Shown in pieces: positions 9,171-18,710 of a DNA stretch of 20,407 nucleotides (positions within the stretch are counted from its first letter, which is position 1; each line of letters begins with the position of its first letter). The stretch lies in the NCBI GenBank assembly GCA_000934455.1, contig KN885285.1, forward strand, positions 1 to 20,407, written 5' to 3'. The position numbers and the translations under genes were made by a program. The notes under the pieces are model-generated. The model made no database searches. It saw nothing but the letters and a program-made list of their open reading frames with translations, and was not told the DNA's origin. This stretch comes from Apostichopus parvimensis (Eukaryota > Echinodermata > Holothuroidea > Aspidochirotida > Stichopodidae).

Positions 9171-10725
9171 AATACTGATAGTGGACCTAGATCAATAGCT
9201 CTATTAAAGCAGCTTCTTCACTAAAATGTTAATTTTAAAGATCTTCTCTGAACGTGGTCATGAATGATAAACGCAACTAACCATTGATACTGTACCTATG
9301 TACAGAATGACTGCCTAAAAGTTACCACTTCCGTGGCTGATAGGTACACTTCAGTCATGTTATTATGAATTTATCAGAACTTTAGGTCTCTCGAAATGAA
9401 TTAACACATTATAACACAGGGCGTAAATAATGACACAGAGTTTGTAGTACTGTAACACACCAAAGGTGCAGTACTACTGGATGCCTGATTTCCAAAGTAT
9501 CTACTATAAACTGTGCTAATCACACGCTTGTACCAGATACTGTTTACCTACAGTAACTGTAGTTCACTTTCGACTTTTGAGTGTGTGTAAACAGCATAAT
9601 GCACAGACAGACACTGAAAGTGATTCTTGTGAGTCAAATCCGAATAAATCTGAATAAATGTACTTATACTGCACAGTATGTTTTCTATAACTGTGGCAGA
9701 CATTTCAACCATCCTTGGTTTGAAATTATTGCAGGTACAGTGGTAGTACACATGTTTGCAATCAACTGTGCATGTTTTGAGATCGTAATCTGGCAACTAG
9801 ATTAGTGCAGGGTTGACAGTGTAGTTTGAATGATACCTGCATACCACTAAAATAGGGCACTACTGACATACTCGATTAGGTTGGGAAACTTCATGCACAA
9901 CATGCAGTGAAAGCTATTTATACTGTAACTGATTATAAATTCTAATGACAAGGCAGACAAACTAACACTCCCCATCTGGAAAGCAAAATACTGAGTAATT
10001 CAATTTTAGGTATTTTTGTCTTTTTCCCTTATAGCTAGGACACAAGAATTTAAGTACTGTAGCTTAGAGGAAAAAGCTTTATTTGAAATATATCAGGTTA
10101 ACTAAACTTTCACATGAACAGCAAACTTTATAAACACAGCTCAGTTCTGTCCTGTAGAGGAAAGCAACACTTTAACCAGTACCCCAACCAGCTATTCCAT
10201 AGGGGGGAAATAAATTGATATGAATTAACCTCTGCCAACAGGCTTAGTGATTCCTTGCCTTATCAGTTTATGGAATCACCTGATTGATAGAGCAACTAAG
10301 GAAAACATGTCCTAAAGTCAAATACCAGACCATCAGGGAAGAGTTCCTGATAACTTGACCATTGCAAAGGTATTATCTGTTTGAACGTTGATGACTACTA
10401 ACTGAGTGATAACTGTTGATGACTGAGTTTGAGAGCTTACAAAGTTTCCAGATTTTGACCTCTGTTGACTGTAAAATGACCTTCGATGAGCATCATATTT
10501 GGGCAAATATTAGGACAATATCTGGGCACCACTAAATGTGTTTGTGAAATACAAACAAACATTACTAAGGACAACTGTCATGGGTTAAGGTCAAGTGTTC
10601 TGTGTCAAAGGAAATCCCTGAATTCAGAGCTGTTTAAGGTATTGTGCAATAATTTCTGACTAAACTTAGATACAAATGACATCTTAAACATGTTCCAATT
10701 TTAAAGTATGGTGAGAAGCATGGAT

Positions 10726-11166
10726 GTATACATAGGCATAGGAGCCTAATTTGATTTGGGGGGGCTGTAAAGACTTGCCCGAAAAATATAACCATGTGCA
10801 TATCATATAGGTATTCATCTGTTATTACATCACATGCCAATAACATACAACCATTTTCCATGTTATTACCCTTCCATATTGGTTATAATTAGTGGGGAAG
10901 TCGTTACAACAATGATGATAATAATATAAGTTTAACCATTGAAAAACACATTGCAAATTCCTCTTCTTTCAGTAGGTGCCCCGAAAACTTCTCAGCATAT
11001 TGCCAAATTTTCACAAAAAGCATTTGAAAAACACACTGCAAATTATTCTTCTTTCAGTAGGTGCCCGAAAAATTCTCAGCATATTGCCCGAAAATTCACA
11101 GACAAACTTGGTTGGGGGCTGCAGCCCCCCAGCCCCCCTCCCCCTCCTACGCCTATGTGTATATAC
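10726..11166. mobile_element. MITE-like element with G/C-rich inverted ends
   Basis: The left end reads GTATACATAGGCATAGGAG (10726-10744), followed by a G run (10758-10764) and GGCTGTAAAGACTTGCCCGA. The right end reads in the opposite sense: CCCGAAAATTCACAGAC, then a C-rich block with CTGCAG, then CTCCTACGCCTATGTGTATA (11144-11163). The ends are therefore imperfect inverted repeats of the form TATA-CATAGGCGTAGGAG. Between them is no plausible transposase, so the element is non-autonomous. A TA or TATA target duplication is possible but cannot be separated from the terminal repeat. Confidence 0.6.
10938..11107 (+). repeat. Direct duplication of an 85 bp unit inside the MITE-like element
   Basis: Two units start at 10938 and 11023, with a period of 85 bp. 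Each runs TTGAAAAACACA(T/C)TGCAAATT, then TTCTTTCAGTAGGTGCCC, then TCTCAGCATATTGCC. They differ by scattered substitutions and single-base gaps. Overlapping open frames in this stretch follow from the duplication and are not genes. Confidence 0.85.
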
Positions 11167-11629
11167 CAATATAGTGAGAGCAATGTCATATATTACCTGA
11201 CATGATGTAAACTTTCAGGAATGACTACTTACGTTCTCAAAAATACAAATCATTGACAATTTCATAACAACAATATCAATTAAGGCCTGACCAATTATGT
11301 GCATTTCTGTACACCATGTCCTTGCACAACATGTCATGCTAAAACCAATATATACTGACCACATTCCTAACTAAGAAGAAAAGGTTTTCAGGGATTGAAT
11401 TCTGCTAGCCTTAAACAACCACTGACTTGAAGCAAATTACAAATTTTCTCAAATTTGAAATTTGAATTTGAAATTATCCAGAGCCTATATATAGTACTGT
11501 TATGGTTTTCATACTGTACATGTACCCCTTGCTGACCTCAAGCTACATGTACTGTACACCAAGTGTGAACATCTCACAACTTCTACTTCTTGAGATATTG
11601 TGTGAACAATGTATTCAGACTTTTATCCC

Positions 11630-11785
11630 TGCTGGCCTCAAATGTCCTTTTACCAGTACCAACAACAATCCCAAACCAGTTCTACCTATGGGGAACCTAC
11701 GTACCAAATATAAAATGTACCTGATCAGTTATCCTTCTGAAGTTAGAGCATTAATAACAATCTTGTGTGACACGCACACACCCAG
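11630..11785 (+). repeat. Dispersed repeat, copy 2 (matches 8965-9170)
   Basis: The same block order as copy 1 is present: CTGGCCTCAAATGTCCTTTT, CAATCCCAAACCAGTTCTA, GGGGAACCTACGTACCAAAT and AGTTATCCTTCTGAAGTTAG, then a CA-rich tract with CGCACAC (11773-11779). The expected end of the repeat (AACACGCCATCACAATCG) does not follow directly but appears near 11990-12007. The copy therefore looks interrupted by about 196 bp. The open plus-strand frame across this copy (about 11502-11813) follows repeat sequence and is unlikely to be a gene. Confidence 0.7.
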
Positions 11786-13227
11786 CTGTGTTTTATATTC
11801 AGACCTACAGTAGGACTCCATTGTTTTTTTTTCCATTGTTCGAATCCACGTACCCTAACCTTAACAATACCCCTTAACAATAGAATTCTTGCGAGGGTAT
11901 GGTGATTCTTTTGAAATAAACATTCGAGGACCTGTAATGCTTCTGTTCAAGTCCTCAGTCAGAATACAAAACAAACGCACACCAACACAAACACGCCATC
12001 ACAATCGCAAGGAATAAAAAAAAAAACATTTATAATAGTTTAGAAAAAAGCAATGAATACAAACACATACTCTCTATATACACCTACTGCAGAATTTCTA
12101 AGGTTAAGCAAACTCTATTTGGAATGTTGCTATAAAAGAAGCACAAAATATCACATATGGATAGTGCTATACATTTCTACTTCAAGGTATGAAAGAAAAG
12201 AAACTGTGTTGTAGGTGTGAGAATTTAGGAACAAACCCATGTACCAGTCCACTTCTGGTTTTGAATTTTTGTGAACACTTTTAATAGCAATTCCGCAAAT
12301 TTTGTGTCACACTGTATACAACGGCAAGAAATGAAATTCCCAAATTCAGTATTCAGAAGTTTATAATCAGTCTTTTTCTTTTCTTGTTTACCAGGTACAA
12401 CAAGCTCAATCATATTGAAAATCATTTTGGCATTTCTAAATCTATTCTATAAATTATGGCATTTTGCAAAAAAATGGGCTCTCCCATAGGGCCAACGATG
12501 GTTGCTGCATAGATCTTTTTTCTAATTTTTCTAATTTTTTCTAACACAAGGCATTTGTCATATATACGAAGAAAAAATTTGCCTCAGAACTCTCATTATA
12601 ATGTTAAACATGCATGTGTATGCATGTACGCATATATATCTAAAGCTACTGTACTGTACAGGGCACAATAGAACCACAAAGTAAAAATAGGCTAGGCTGT
12701 AAAAATAATCCATAGGCTACGGAAGCTCTACACATGGAAATCAATACGAAAAAAGAGGGAATGATAAATTGGTAGGGTAGAGAAAGTCACAATAAATATG
12801 GCACCAACTTTAAACATGACATTTGACACTCTAGTCTTAGATTCCAATACTGCATTGCTGGTAGCCTATAGTACTTGTAATGGCTAGAATTTAGGAAGTT
12901 CAGTGATGCAGGGTTATCATGTGTGATATAGCCTATGACAATGTTCTTTATACACATAAACCTAAATATTAGTAAAAGGTCAAATAGCCACTGTTGTCTA
13001 CACGTCGTCGATATACTGTACATTTAGAGGAAATAACCCAAGAAAGTTTATGGCCTAGTTACAAAACGGAAACATTGGGAAATGTTCAGTAATTTGTTTT
13101 AGTGCTTATCCAGGGTCTACACCGTGGTAAGCCTAAATGAAAGCTAATAGGCTAAGCCTAATTACAAACAATGTCTTTATCATATTGTCCTAGATAGATA
13201 AAACAATGGCGGTTAATTTATCGTTAC

Positions 13228-13539
13228 CTCACGCAGTTCGTGTTCTAGTTGGACAGCTCTTTGAACGATTGGACCCCGCACGGCGTACTCCATGGTCCTC
13301 ACATGAGGGTTCATGTTTTCTACCGTTAGGGTCTTCTGTCTTCTTGGCTGCGACATGATTATGCCATTCCTCAATTTTCTAGCAGGTGGCGAAATTTGGT
13401 TACCAAGCAGGTCCACCCTCGTCGTAACCAGATGACGTTGTAATTGCACTCGAGTTTTTCTTTCGAGACGTAACTGTGCGTGAATAGGTGGCAGTCCTTT
13501 CCTAATGTTCAATCCGAAATTTATGCGCGTAGTCAACAT
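13228..13539 (-). CDS. GPT: Alanine aminotransferase, exon 1, with presequence-like N-terminus
   Basis: This first coding exon encodes 104 residues. The C-terminal third, from about residue 69, carries the ALT signature: KTLTVENMNPHVR, MEYAVRGPIVQRA, then LEHELRE. It ends phase 0 at GAG|GTAACG and joins exon 2 in frame. The start is the first in-frame ATG (13539-13537) after an upstream stop (TAA at 13638-13636). The frame upstream of this ATG holds only a TTG that could be misread as a start. Residues 1 to 61 (beginning MLTTRINFGLNIRKG) are rich in Arg/Lys with only two acidic residues, which suits a mitochondrial presequence. A second in-frame ATG at 13356-13354 (residue 62, MSQPRRQ) would give a shorter form starting just before the conserved domain, as in cytosolic ALT. 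Both ATGs have the context AATCATGT, with A at -3. Mature localisation is inference. Confidence 0.95.
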
Positions 13540-13672
13540 GATTTTATGGCTAGTATCAGTTGAACGAAACAAAATTGAAAACAACAAATTAGTTGGTAAC
13601 GAAGAATTAACCTCAAAATGAGTGAAAACTTTGGCTTATGTCATGGAGAAAATATTAAAGTTATTATGTTCA

Positions 13673-13684
13673 TATTTTTAAATA
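13673..13684 (-). promoter_or_regulatory. Possible TATA-like element upstream of ALT
   Basis: On the minus strand TATTTAAAAATA lies about 135 bp upstream of the first ALT ATG. If used, it would place the transcription start near 13645 and give a 5' untranslated region of about 100 nt. The surrounding DNA is AT-rich, so the motif is weak evidence; an untranslated first exon further right is equally possible. Confidence 0.2.
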
Positions 13685-15253
13685 GTCCTCACGATTCCTA
13701 AGATGATAAATTTAGTTGAAAATCAGCACATTGTCCGGGATACGGCATACGTATACACACAGTTCAACCTTTGAATTGACGAACGTATTACCATCCTTGC
13801 TGTAAAGTGTATGGGGCTATAACTGTAAGTTGTAATGCGATGCGGATATTAATTGGAGGTATGCAGATCGATATTCATACACTGGCACACTGCACTCGTC
13901 TGAGATCAGGGAGCTGAAGCAGATAAAAATAACTATTTCATCAGGCTTTAGGAAATGTGATATTAAAAATGTTATTGATTGCGTGACCCTACACGTCACT
14001 GCATTATCGAGTCAAATTTGTTGGTATTTAGTGACCATACACACACCTTTCCACGGAGCAGTAATGAAAGTATAGCATCGATTTGTTCGGGAAGAACGTT
14101 CCATTTATCAGCAGCAATGGAACTGAAATCGAAAGCAAAAAATTTGTCGCCGGTCTGTAATGGAGAATTAGTACGTGTACTATACGGTATTTACATTAAG
14201 TACTGTTTCATTCTGAACTCTATGGCGAAAGAGAGCTACGTGGGGCACGGATGAAATTCACCGCTGAAATCCTCTAATATTTTTATTATGAATAAATTTC
14301 AATATTTGTACATACGGGCTCCTATCATTGAGCCCGAGTCCCCTGACCCCTCACAGTGACCTGACCATATAGCGACAGCAAGGGAATTCTATTCTTGCCC
14401 AAGTGGCATGGGAAAACGCTAAGAATTAACTTTCTTGAACAAATACTGAATAAATGGCACTTTTTCACTAACAAGAAGCTAAAAAGGGTACCATTTATTA
14501 ACCTAAAAGAGCTAGGGTTTCTTATTAATGAAAAAAACACATTTGGAGGGTCTCTGTTTACAAAACTGGGGATCGAGTGCTGCGGCCTCCCGAACCTCTC
14601 CGGTGGGTCCGTTCTAGGATCCACCCCCCCCCCCCCAGGTTCCTAAACCCCAGGTAAAATCGCGATGGCCAATATATGGCCCAGTGGATCTTCTTCTCTA
14701 GCAGTTCACCAATCAAATTGCCTAAAATATCGAAATGTGTTGTTGCAACAAAACATGGGTCCATGGTCCCATGTTTTGTTGGGGGTTTTTTTAACTTCGA
14801 TTTAATATAGAAAAAGATGGCATACCACTATAGTTGTGAAAATCGTAGACATATCGACACGGTAACGTTATGTGAGATCGGTCGGATGGTAGCTAGAAGG
14901 ACATAGTTAGTGAAGGCTGACACTTGCAAGCATGTAAAGGGTTACAGTTTGCTCAACATTTTGTTGCCATCAGGGCATAACTAGCCTATATATGTAGCAA
15001 TTTTTGTGTCACCATATAGGCCAGTTATAAATCAAACGTACGAACTGAGTTGTCGCGGGTCAATGCTGGTGTTCAATTTTACGTACAGCCTAGCTATGCA
15101 AAGCCGTGAACGTATATGGTTACAGATGGCGCTGTTCTCCTTTTCTAATATATAATTGTAGTGCTTTCTTCAATGTTGAAATCATCTTCGGTTTTCAAAT
15201 CAAGGATTTATGTAATTAAAGGAGCAAACTATTATGTCGACTTTCTCATGAGC
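13685..15253. other. ALT upstream flank: no gene recognised
   Basis: This flank contains a 7 bp stem hairpin CGGGCTC/GAGCCCG (14315-14336), a 13-base C run (14624-14636) and a 36 bp near-palindrome (14746-14781). Open frames on both strands near 14325-14764 overlap each other, run through the C tract and have no recognised motif. A promoter for ALT is expected near the left part of this flank but cannot be placed. Confidence 0.5.
14746..14781. repeat. 36 bp near-perfect palindrome
   Basis: CAACAAAACATGGG (14746-14759) is mirrored by CCCATGTTTTGTTG (14768-14781). The centre is T-CCATGG-T, itself palindromic apart from the two T bases. It could extrude as a cruciform or bind a dimeric factor. 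It may also be the ends of a small inverted-repeat element that has lost its middle. Confidence 0.75.
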
Positions 15254-15640
15254 ACAAATCCTACGGAAGCGTAGAAGGGACATTGCATTGACGAGTTACC
15301 GACTTGACAAACGACAATTATCTGCAAATTGACGAGTTGACGAGATGGTAACGTGACAAAATTCAGAAAATTGACGTTTTGACGAGATAACGGATCTCGT
15401 CAATGCATCAATTTTCTGCAAATTGACGAGTTGCACACTTACTTCCATCTCGTAACTGATCAACTCGTCAATTTGCAGAAAATTGATGCATTGACGAGAT
15501 CCGTTATCTCGTCAAAACGTCAATTTTCTGAATTTTGTCACGTTACCATCTCGTCAACTCGTCAATTTGCAGATAATTGTCGTTTTGTCAAGTCGGTAAC
15601 TCGTCAATGCAATGTCCCTTCTACGCTTCCGTACAAATCC
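15254..15640. mobile_element. Foldback (TU-like) element with 8 bp target duplication
   Basis: The left arm (15263-15433, 171 bp) and right arm (15461-15632, 172 bp) are reverse complements that differ only by one inserted base in a run of A. The loop is 27 nt (15434-15460). The outer ends read ACGGAAGCGTAGAAGGGAC. The element is flanked by the direct repeat ACAAATCC (15254-15261 and 15633-15640), with one extra T between the left repeat and the arm, as expected for transposition. Each arm is built from reiterated TTGACGAG: five forward and one reverse copy in the left arm, mirrored in the right. An internal hairpin is TTGACGAGAT-AACGG-ATCTCGTCAA (15379-15403). No transposase is encoded, so it is non-autonomous. 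Long inverted ends made of short repeats with 8 bp duplications are known from sea urchin TU and Drosophila FB elements. The near identity of the arms suggests recent insertion or ongoing gene conversion. The open frame over the right arm is not a gene. Confidence 0.85.
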
Positions 15641-17575
15641 ACTAAATTGTTCGCTATAGCCGATGATCAGGTCACACTTTCAATCATTAGAATAGTTAGA
15701 ATTATAACTATGTCAATTCCTGTCTTTTAATAGTTGAACTGATAGCATCTCAAAAAGATTCTTCTGAGGGTGAATATCCCCAACCCTAGCCAGTGTTGTG
15801 CCCCCCACCGACACTCTTTTTGATAAATTCCTTCGCCCATGCATGGAAACAACCCCCCCCCCCCACACCCACACAGTAAAAGTTGTTGAGAATTAAATCT
15901 CGCATATTAATTATGATTATTATTTTCGGTGTGTACACATTTGAGACCTGGCAATTCAATTGACGAGTTGTAAAAGGATAAAAGTGTGGGCACAATGGTG
16001 ACTTTCATTTTTCGTTTTTCGCAAGGTGTAGGTCTCTTCACAACGTTTATTTTCGAAATTTCGAAAGGATTGTGTTAGGTATGCATAACGGAATTTTCCA
16101 GATGTTGACGTCATGTCAATACTCAAATTTCGCATCTACTGTTTACAATTATGCACGGATACGGTATAGTTTATTTTCAAAAGCTTTAATTTCAGACGTC
16201 TGACGTTTTATCGAGAAATATCTCGATTAGTATGAAAATGATACTTTCCGAATTTTACACATTTTCCAAACCGTTATTATTTATACCACATGTGTAGAAC
16301 GGATTTTTTGCAGGTTTATACCGTTTTATCATGTGTGCAACTGTTCAAGGTCATGTCCATTAAAAGCTTTCGTATACTAAACGAAAATGTTGAGCTTAGA
16401 CAGTCTGTAAATCTAGCTTTGTATGTTATTCCAATGTAGAGTAGTATAAACTGCTCTATAATTTGCCAAACATCGCGAGTAAATTCTTCACAGACACAGT
16501 TGCTCAAGATGTGTAGTCTAGGTCAAAGATTATCGATAGAGCCAAGGAGCGTACACGGAGGGATTTGGGTACTCTTTCTGTGTACGGAATTTAATGTCGA
16601 AATATGATATAAACATGATTCGTGAATGTATATGTTCATATCAATAGGGTGACCACAGACTTGACCAGCGTACTATAAGAACTTAGTTAGCCATATTTGG
16701 ATAATGTGTGATTCATTGATTGAATAGTATTCAGTTGTAGCACTGAATTGACACTATATGAAGGCATGAAGGAGCGAGTAACTCATTCAATCGAAGCAAG
16801 ACGGATCATAACGTTGTCACCATATTCATATATACTCAGCAACCAAACTGTAAAACAATCTCTTGAACTTGCATGAAGTTCGCTGCTACGTTACTTTGTC
16901 TCCTTGAAAGTTCCAAGTTGAGCATATTTCTAGTTCACGTGATCGAGCGAGCCCACCGAGTACACCGAGATTCGAGTTCTCCAACTAGAGCGATCTTTAA
17001 AGTTTATATCTCAACAACCTTATGTTATCTTGCATGGCGCCCTCACTTTGTCTTCGCGTTTGTGGTGTAGCCTACTTGACAACAACGTTGTTTGTACCTA
17101 GCGAGTTGAATAAGGGGTTGTAGGTTACAAACATGATTTTTGTTTGTTTGTTTTCATAACATGACAAAGACAACTTTTTGCATTATTCGTATGGATTGTG
17201 ATTAATTTAATATCTACTATCGATTTTACCAACCGTAGCCAAAAATGTCACACAACTTCTTACTCTACCCAGGCAACACGAAAATCAGATTGCAGAGGCG
17301 GGTGGCAGGCCACTGATAGCTGAAGAAAAAGTTACGGAAAGTGATAAATATAACCAAATTAACAACAGCATTTACCCGAATGTGTGGTTTGCAACCCACC
17401 GACTTCTATGTCCAACTTACACATTGCTCCAAGTTCTGTCTTGCACAAATATGGATAAATTATTCAAAGTCCGCCATCGTTCCTGTTGACACAAATCGAA
17501 TTAGTCGATTGCTTGACTAGGTTGCTGATTTAAATGATTTCCCTGCCATACTTGTGTAGTTTGACAATCTGGTGC
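15641..17575. other. Intergenic stretch: no gene recognised
   Basis: It contains a 12-base C run (15853-15864), a lone AATTGACGAGTTG (15958-15970) identical to the inner end of the foldback arm, a 16 bp palindrome TTTCGAAATTTCGAAA (16051-16066), the palindrome CAGACGTCTG (about 16194-16203) and a small hairpin ATCGAGA/TCTCGAT (about 16210-16227). A plus-strand frame at 16873-17070 starts with ATG and a hydrophobic MKFAATLLCLLESS, but it continues as low-quality sequence without a recognisable domain or a clear splice donor. I do not call it a gene. Confidence 0.5.
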
Positions 17576-18041
17576 TTGGGAAGCGTTCCAACTTATATTT
17601 TCATTATTTTTATCTGTTTAGGAGCAGTATATTGCTTTTTAGGTGCCTTTTATAGTTTAATTGTTTTCAAAATTGAATTTTGATCCTTTCGTTTTTTGAT
17701 CCGTTAGACTGTCGTATAGATTTTTCAATTTTTCAGTTTAAGGTTTAAATTCCTATTAGTTTCGATTCTTATAGTTTGACCATTTTCAAGAGTTTTGATT
17801 CTTTTTCCTTCAAACAGTTGCGATTCTTATTTTTCTTAATAGTTTGAATTCTTATAATCCTGTTAAATTAATATGTGCAATTCATAGTATGGTATCCTTT
17901 TTGTGTATTTTCATGTATACTATTTGTATTATTCTTATTCCATCTTATCATTGTATTGTCTCATTTCGAGCATTTAATTGCCCATTTTTGGTGCTTAATA
18001 AAGTTTATTTGAATTTTGATTTTTTTTTTTTTTTTTTTTGA
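17576..18041 (+). mobile_element. T-rich segment ending in AATAAAG and T20, possible retroposon 3' end
   Basis: This stretch is strongly T-rich on the plus strand and contains degenerate repetitions of GATTCTTATAGTTTG (about 17760-17860). Near its right end it reads GCTTAATAAAGTTTATTTG, then GAATTTTGA and a run of 20 T (18020-18039). A polyadenylation signal next to a simple tail is typical of retroposed 3' ends. A T run after AATAAA on the same strand is unusual, because poly(A) would be expected. No coding motif remains. A simple T-rich spacer is the alternative. Confidence 0.25.
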
Positions 18042-18710
18042 ATTAAGGGGACTCTATAAACCGCCTACCCCAACCCCCACCCTCGTACCCTGCGATTGGG
18101 CTACTACAACTGGGACATTTTGTTTCTTCTCATTTGCTTGATCAATTAGCCTATGATTTACAAAATATTGAACAGAACACTGAGGTTAAAAAATTAGACC
18201 CTCAATTTTCAAGTTCAGTTTTGAAGCTATCACCCTGTTTACATTACATTACCATTGGTCACGTACCGTGAATTGTTTTCCATTTGTATATAGTATGTCT
18301 AGTAAAGATAACGCTCAACCTTCCAAAACAACTCCCTGGCTCAACATATTCTCAGTTACTATTGACATTGGCGGTTCCTTTTCATCGTTTTCGGTTATCA
18401 TATATTTTACATCTATATCTCACACCGTACCTCGAATGGCTAGAGTAGCCTACATATCAGTTCTATCAAAATATAAATGTAAATATCGTTATGAATTGAT
18501 TGTATACCGATCAATCATGTTACGTGATGTCAGCGTATAGTCACGTTGTTTTTGGAGCAACTTTAAAAGAAAGACTATATAAACAGTTTATTTGTTAACC
18601 AAACTTTATTACCTCGAAACATCGGTAGTTAGTATATATCTATTCCCTTTTGCAATGGATTCTTCAATACTCACCTGATGTAACCATGCAGCTAACAGCA
18701 AGCACATCGT
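18042..18710. other. Intergenic stretch with a possible tiny signal-peptide exon
   Basis: On the minus strand 18707-18675 reads ATG, then codons for MCLLLAAWLHQ, then CAG|GTGAGT, a perfect donor. This could be a minimal first exon of a secreted protein whose remaining exons lie to the left, but I found none. It starts just outside the end of the tRNA-like repeat, so it may be an accident. A plus-strand frame from the ATG at about 18295 (MSSKDNAQPSKTTPW) to 18540 has no recognisable domain. No gene is called. Confidence 0.2.

Larger units (their letters stand above)
6671..13227 (-). other. GPT: ALT intron 1 (6557 bp)
   Basis: This intron is bounded by the exon 1 donor GAG|GTAACG (GT at 13227-13226) and the exon 2 acceptor GTGCAG (ending at 6671). 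It contains a minisatellite, a strong hairpin, two copies of a TGACCT-rich dispersed repeat, a MITE-like element with an internal tandem duplication, and several homopolymer runs (A-rich near 8410-8435 and 12017-12028). The segments 7500-8590, 9180-10230 and 12010-13200 hold no gene that I can support. Open frames there are short, often open on both strands, and match nothing recognised. An alternating purine-pyrimidine stretch rich in ATGCATG and TATATA lies at about 12608-12640. Confidence 0.85.

Noticed and set aside
10939-11205. Two overlapping plus-strand frames with repeated KNTLQI/SVGA motifs.
   Set aside because: The internal similarity follows from the 85 bp DNA duplication, and the proline-rich end is the C-rich terminus of the MITE-like element.
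13540-13587. Longer ALT start beginning 16 codons upstream.
   Set aside because: The codon there is TTG, not ATG. The first in-frame ATG after the upstream stop is at 13539.
14325-14764. Overlapping open frames on both strands.
   Set aside because: They are open on both strands, cross a 13-base C run and contain no recognised motif.
15431-15730. Open plus-strand frame of 99 codons.
   Set aside because: It runs through the right arm of the palindrome. Its apparent sequence pattern comes from the TTGACGAG repeats.
16873-17070. Signal-peptide-like ORF beginning MKFAATLLCLLESS.
   Set aside because: Downstream residues show no domain, cysteine pattern or cleavage-site logic, and no consensus donor follows the hydrophobic part.
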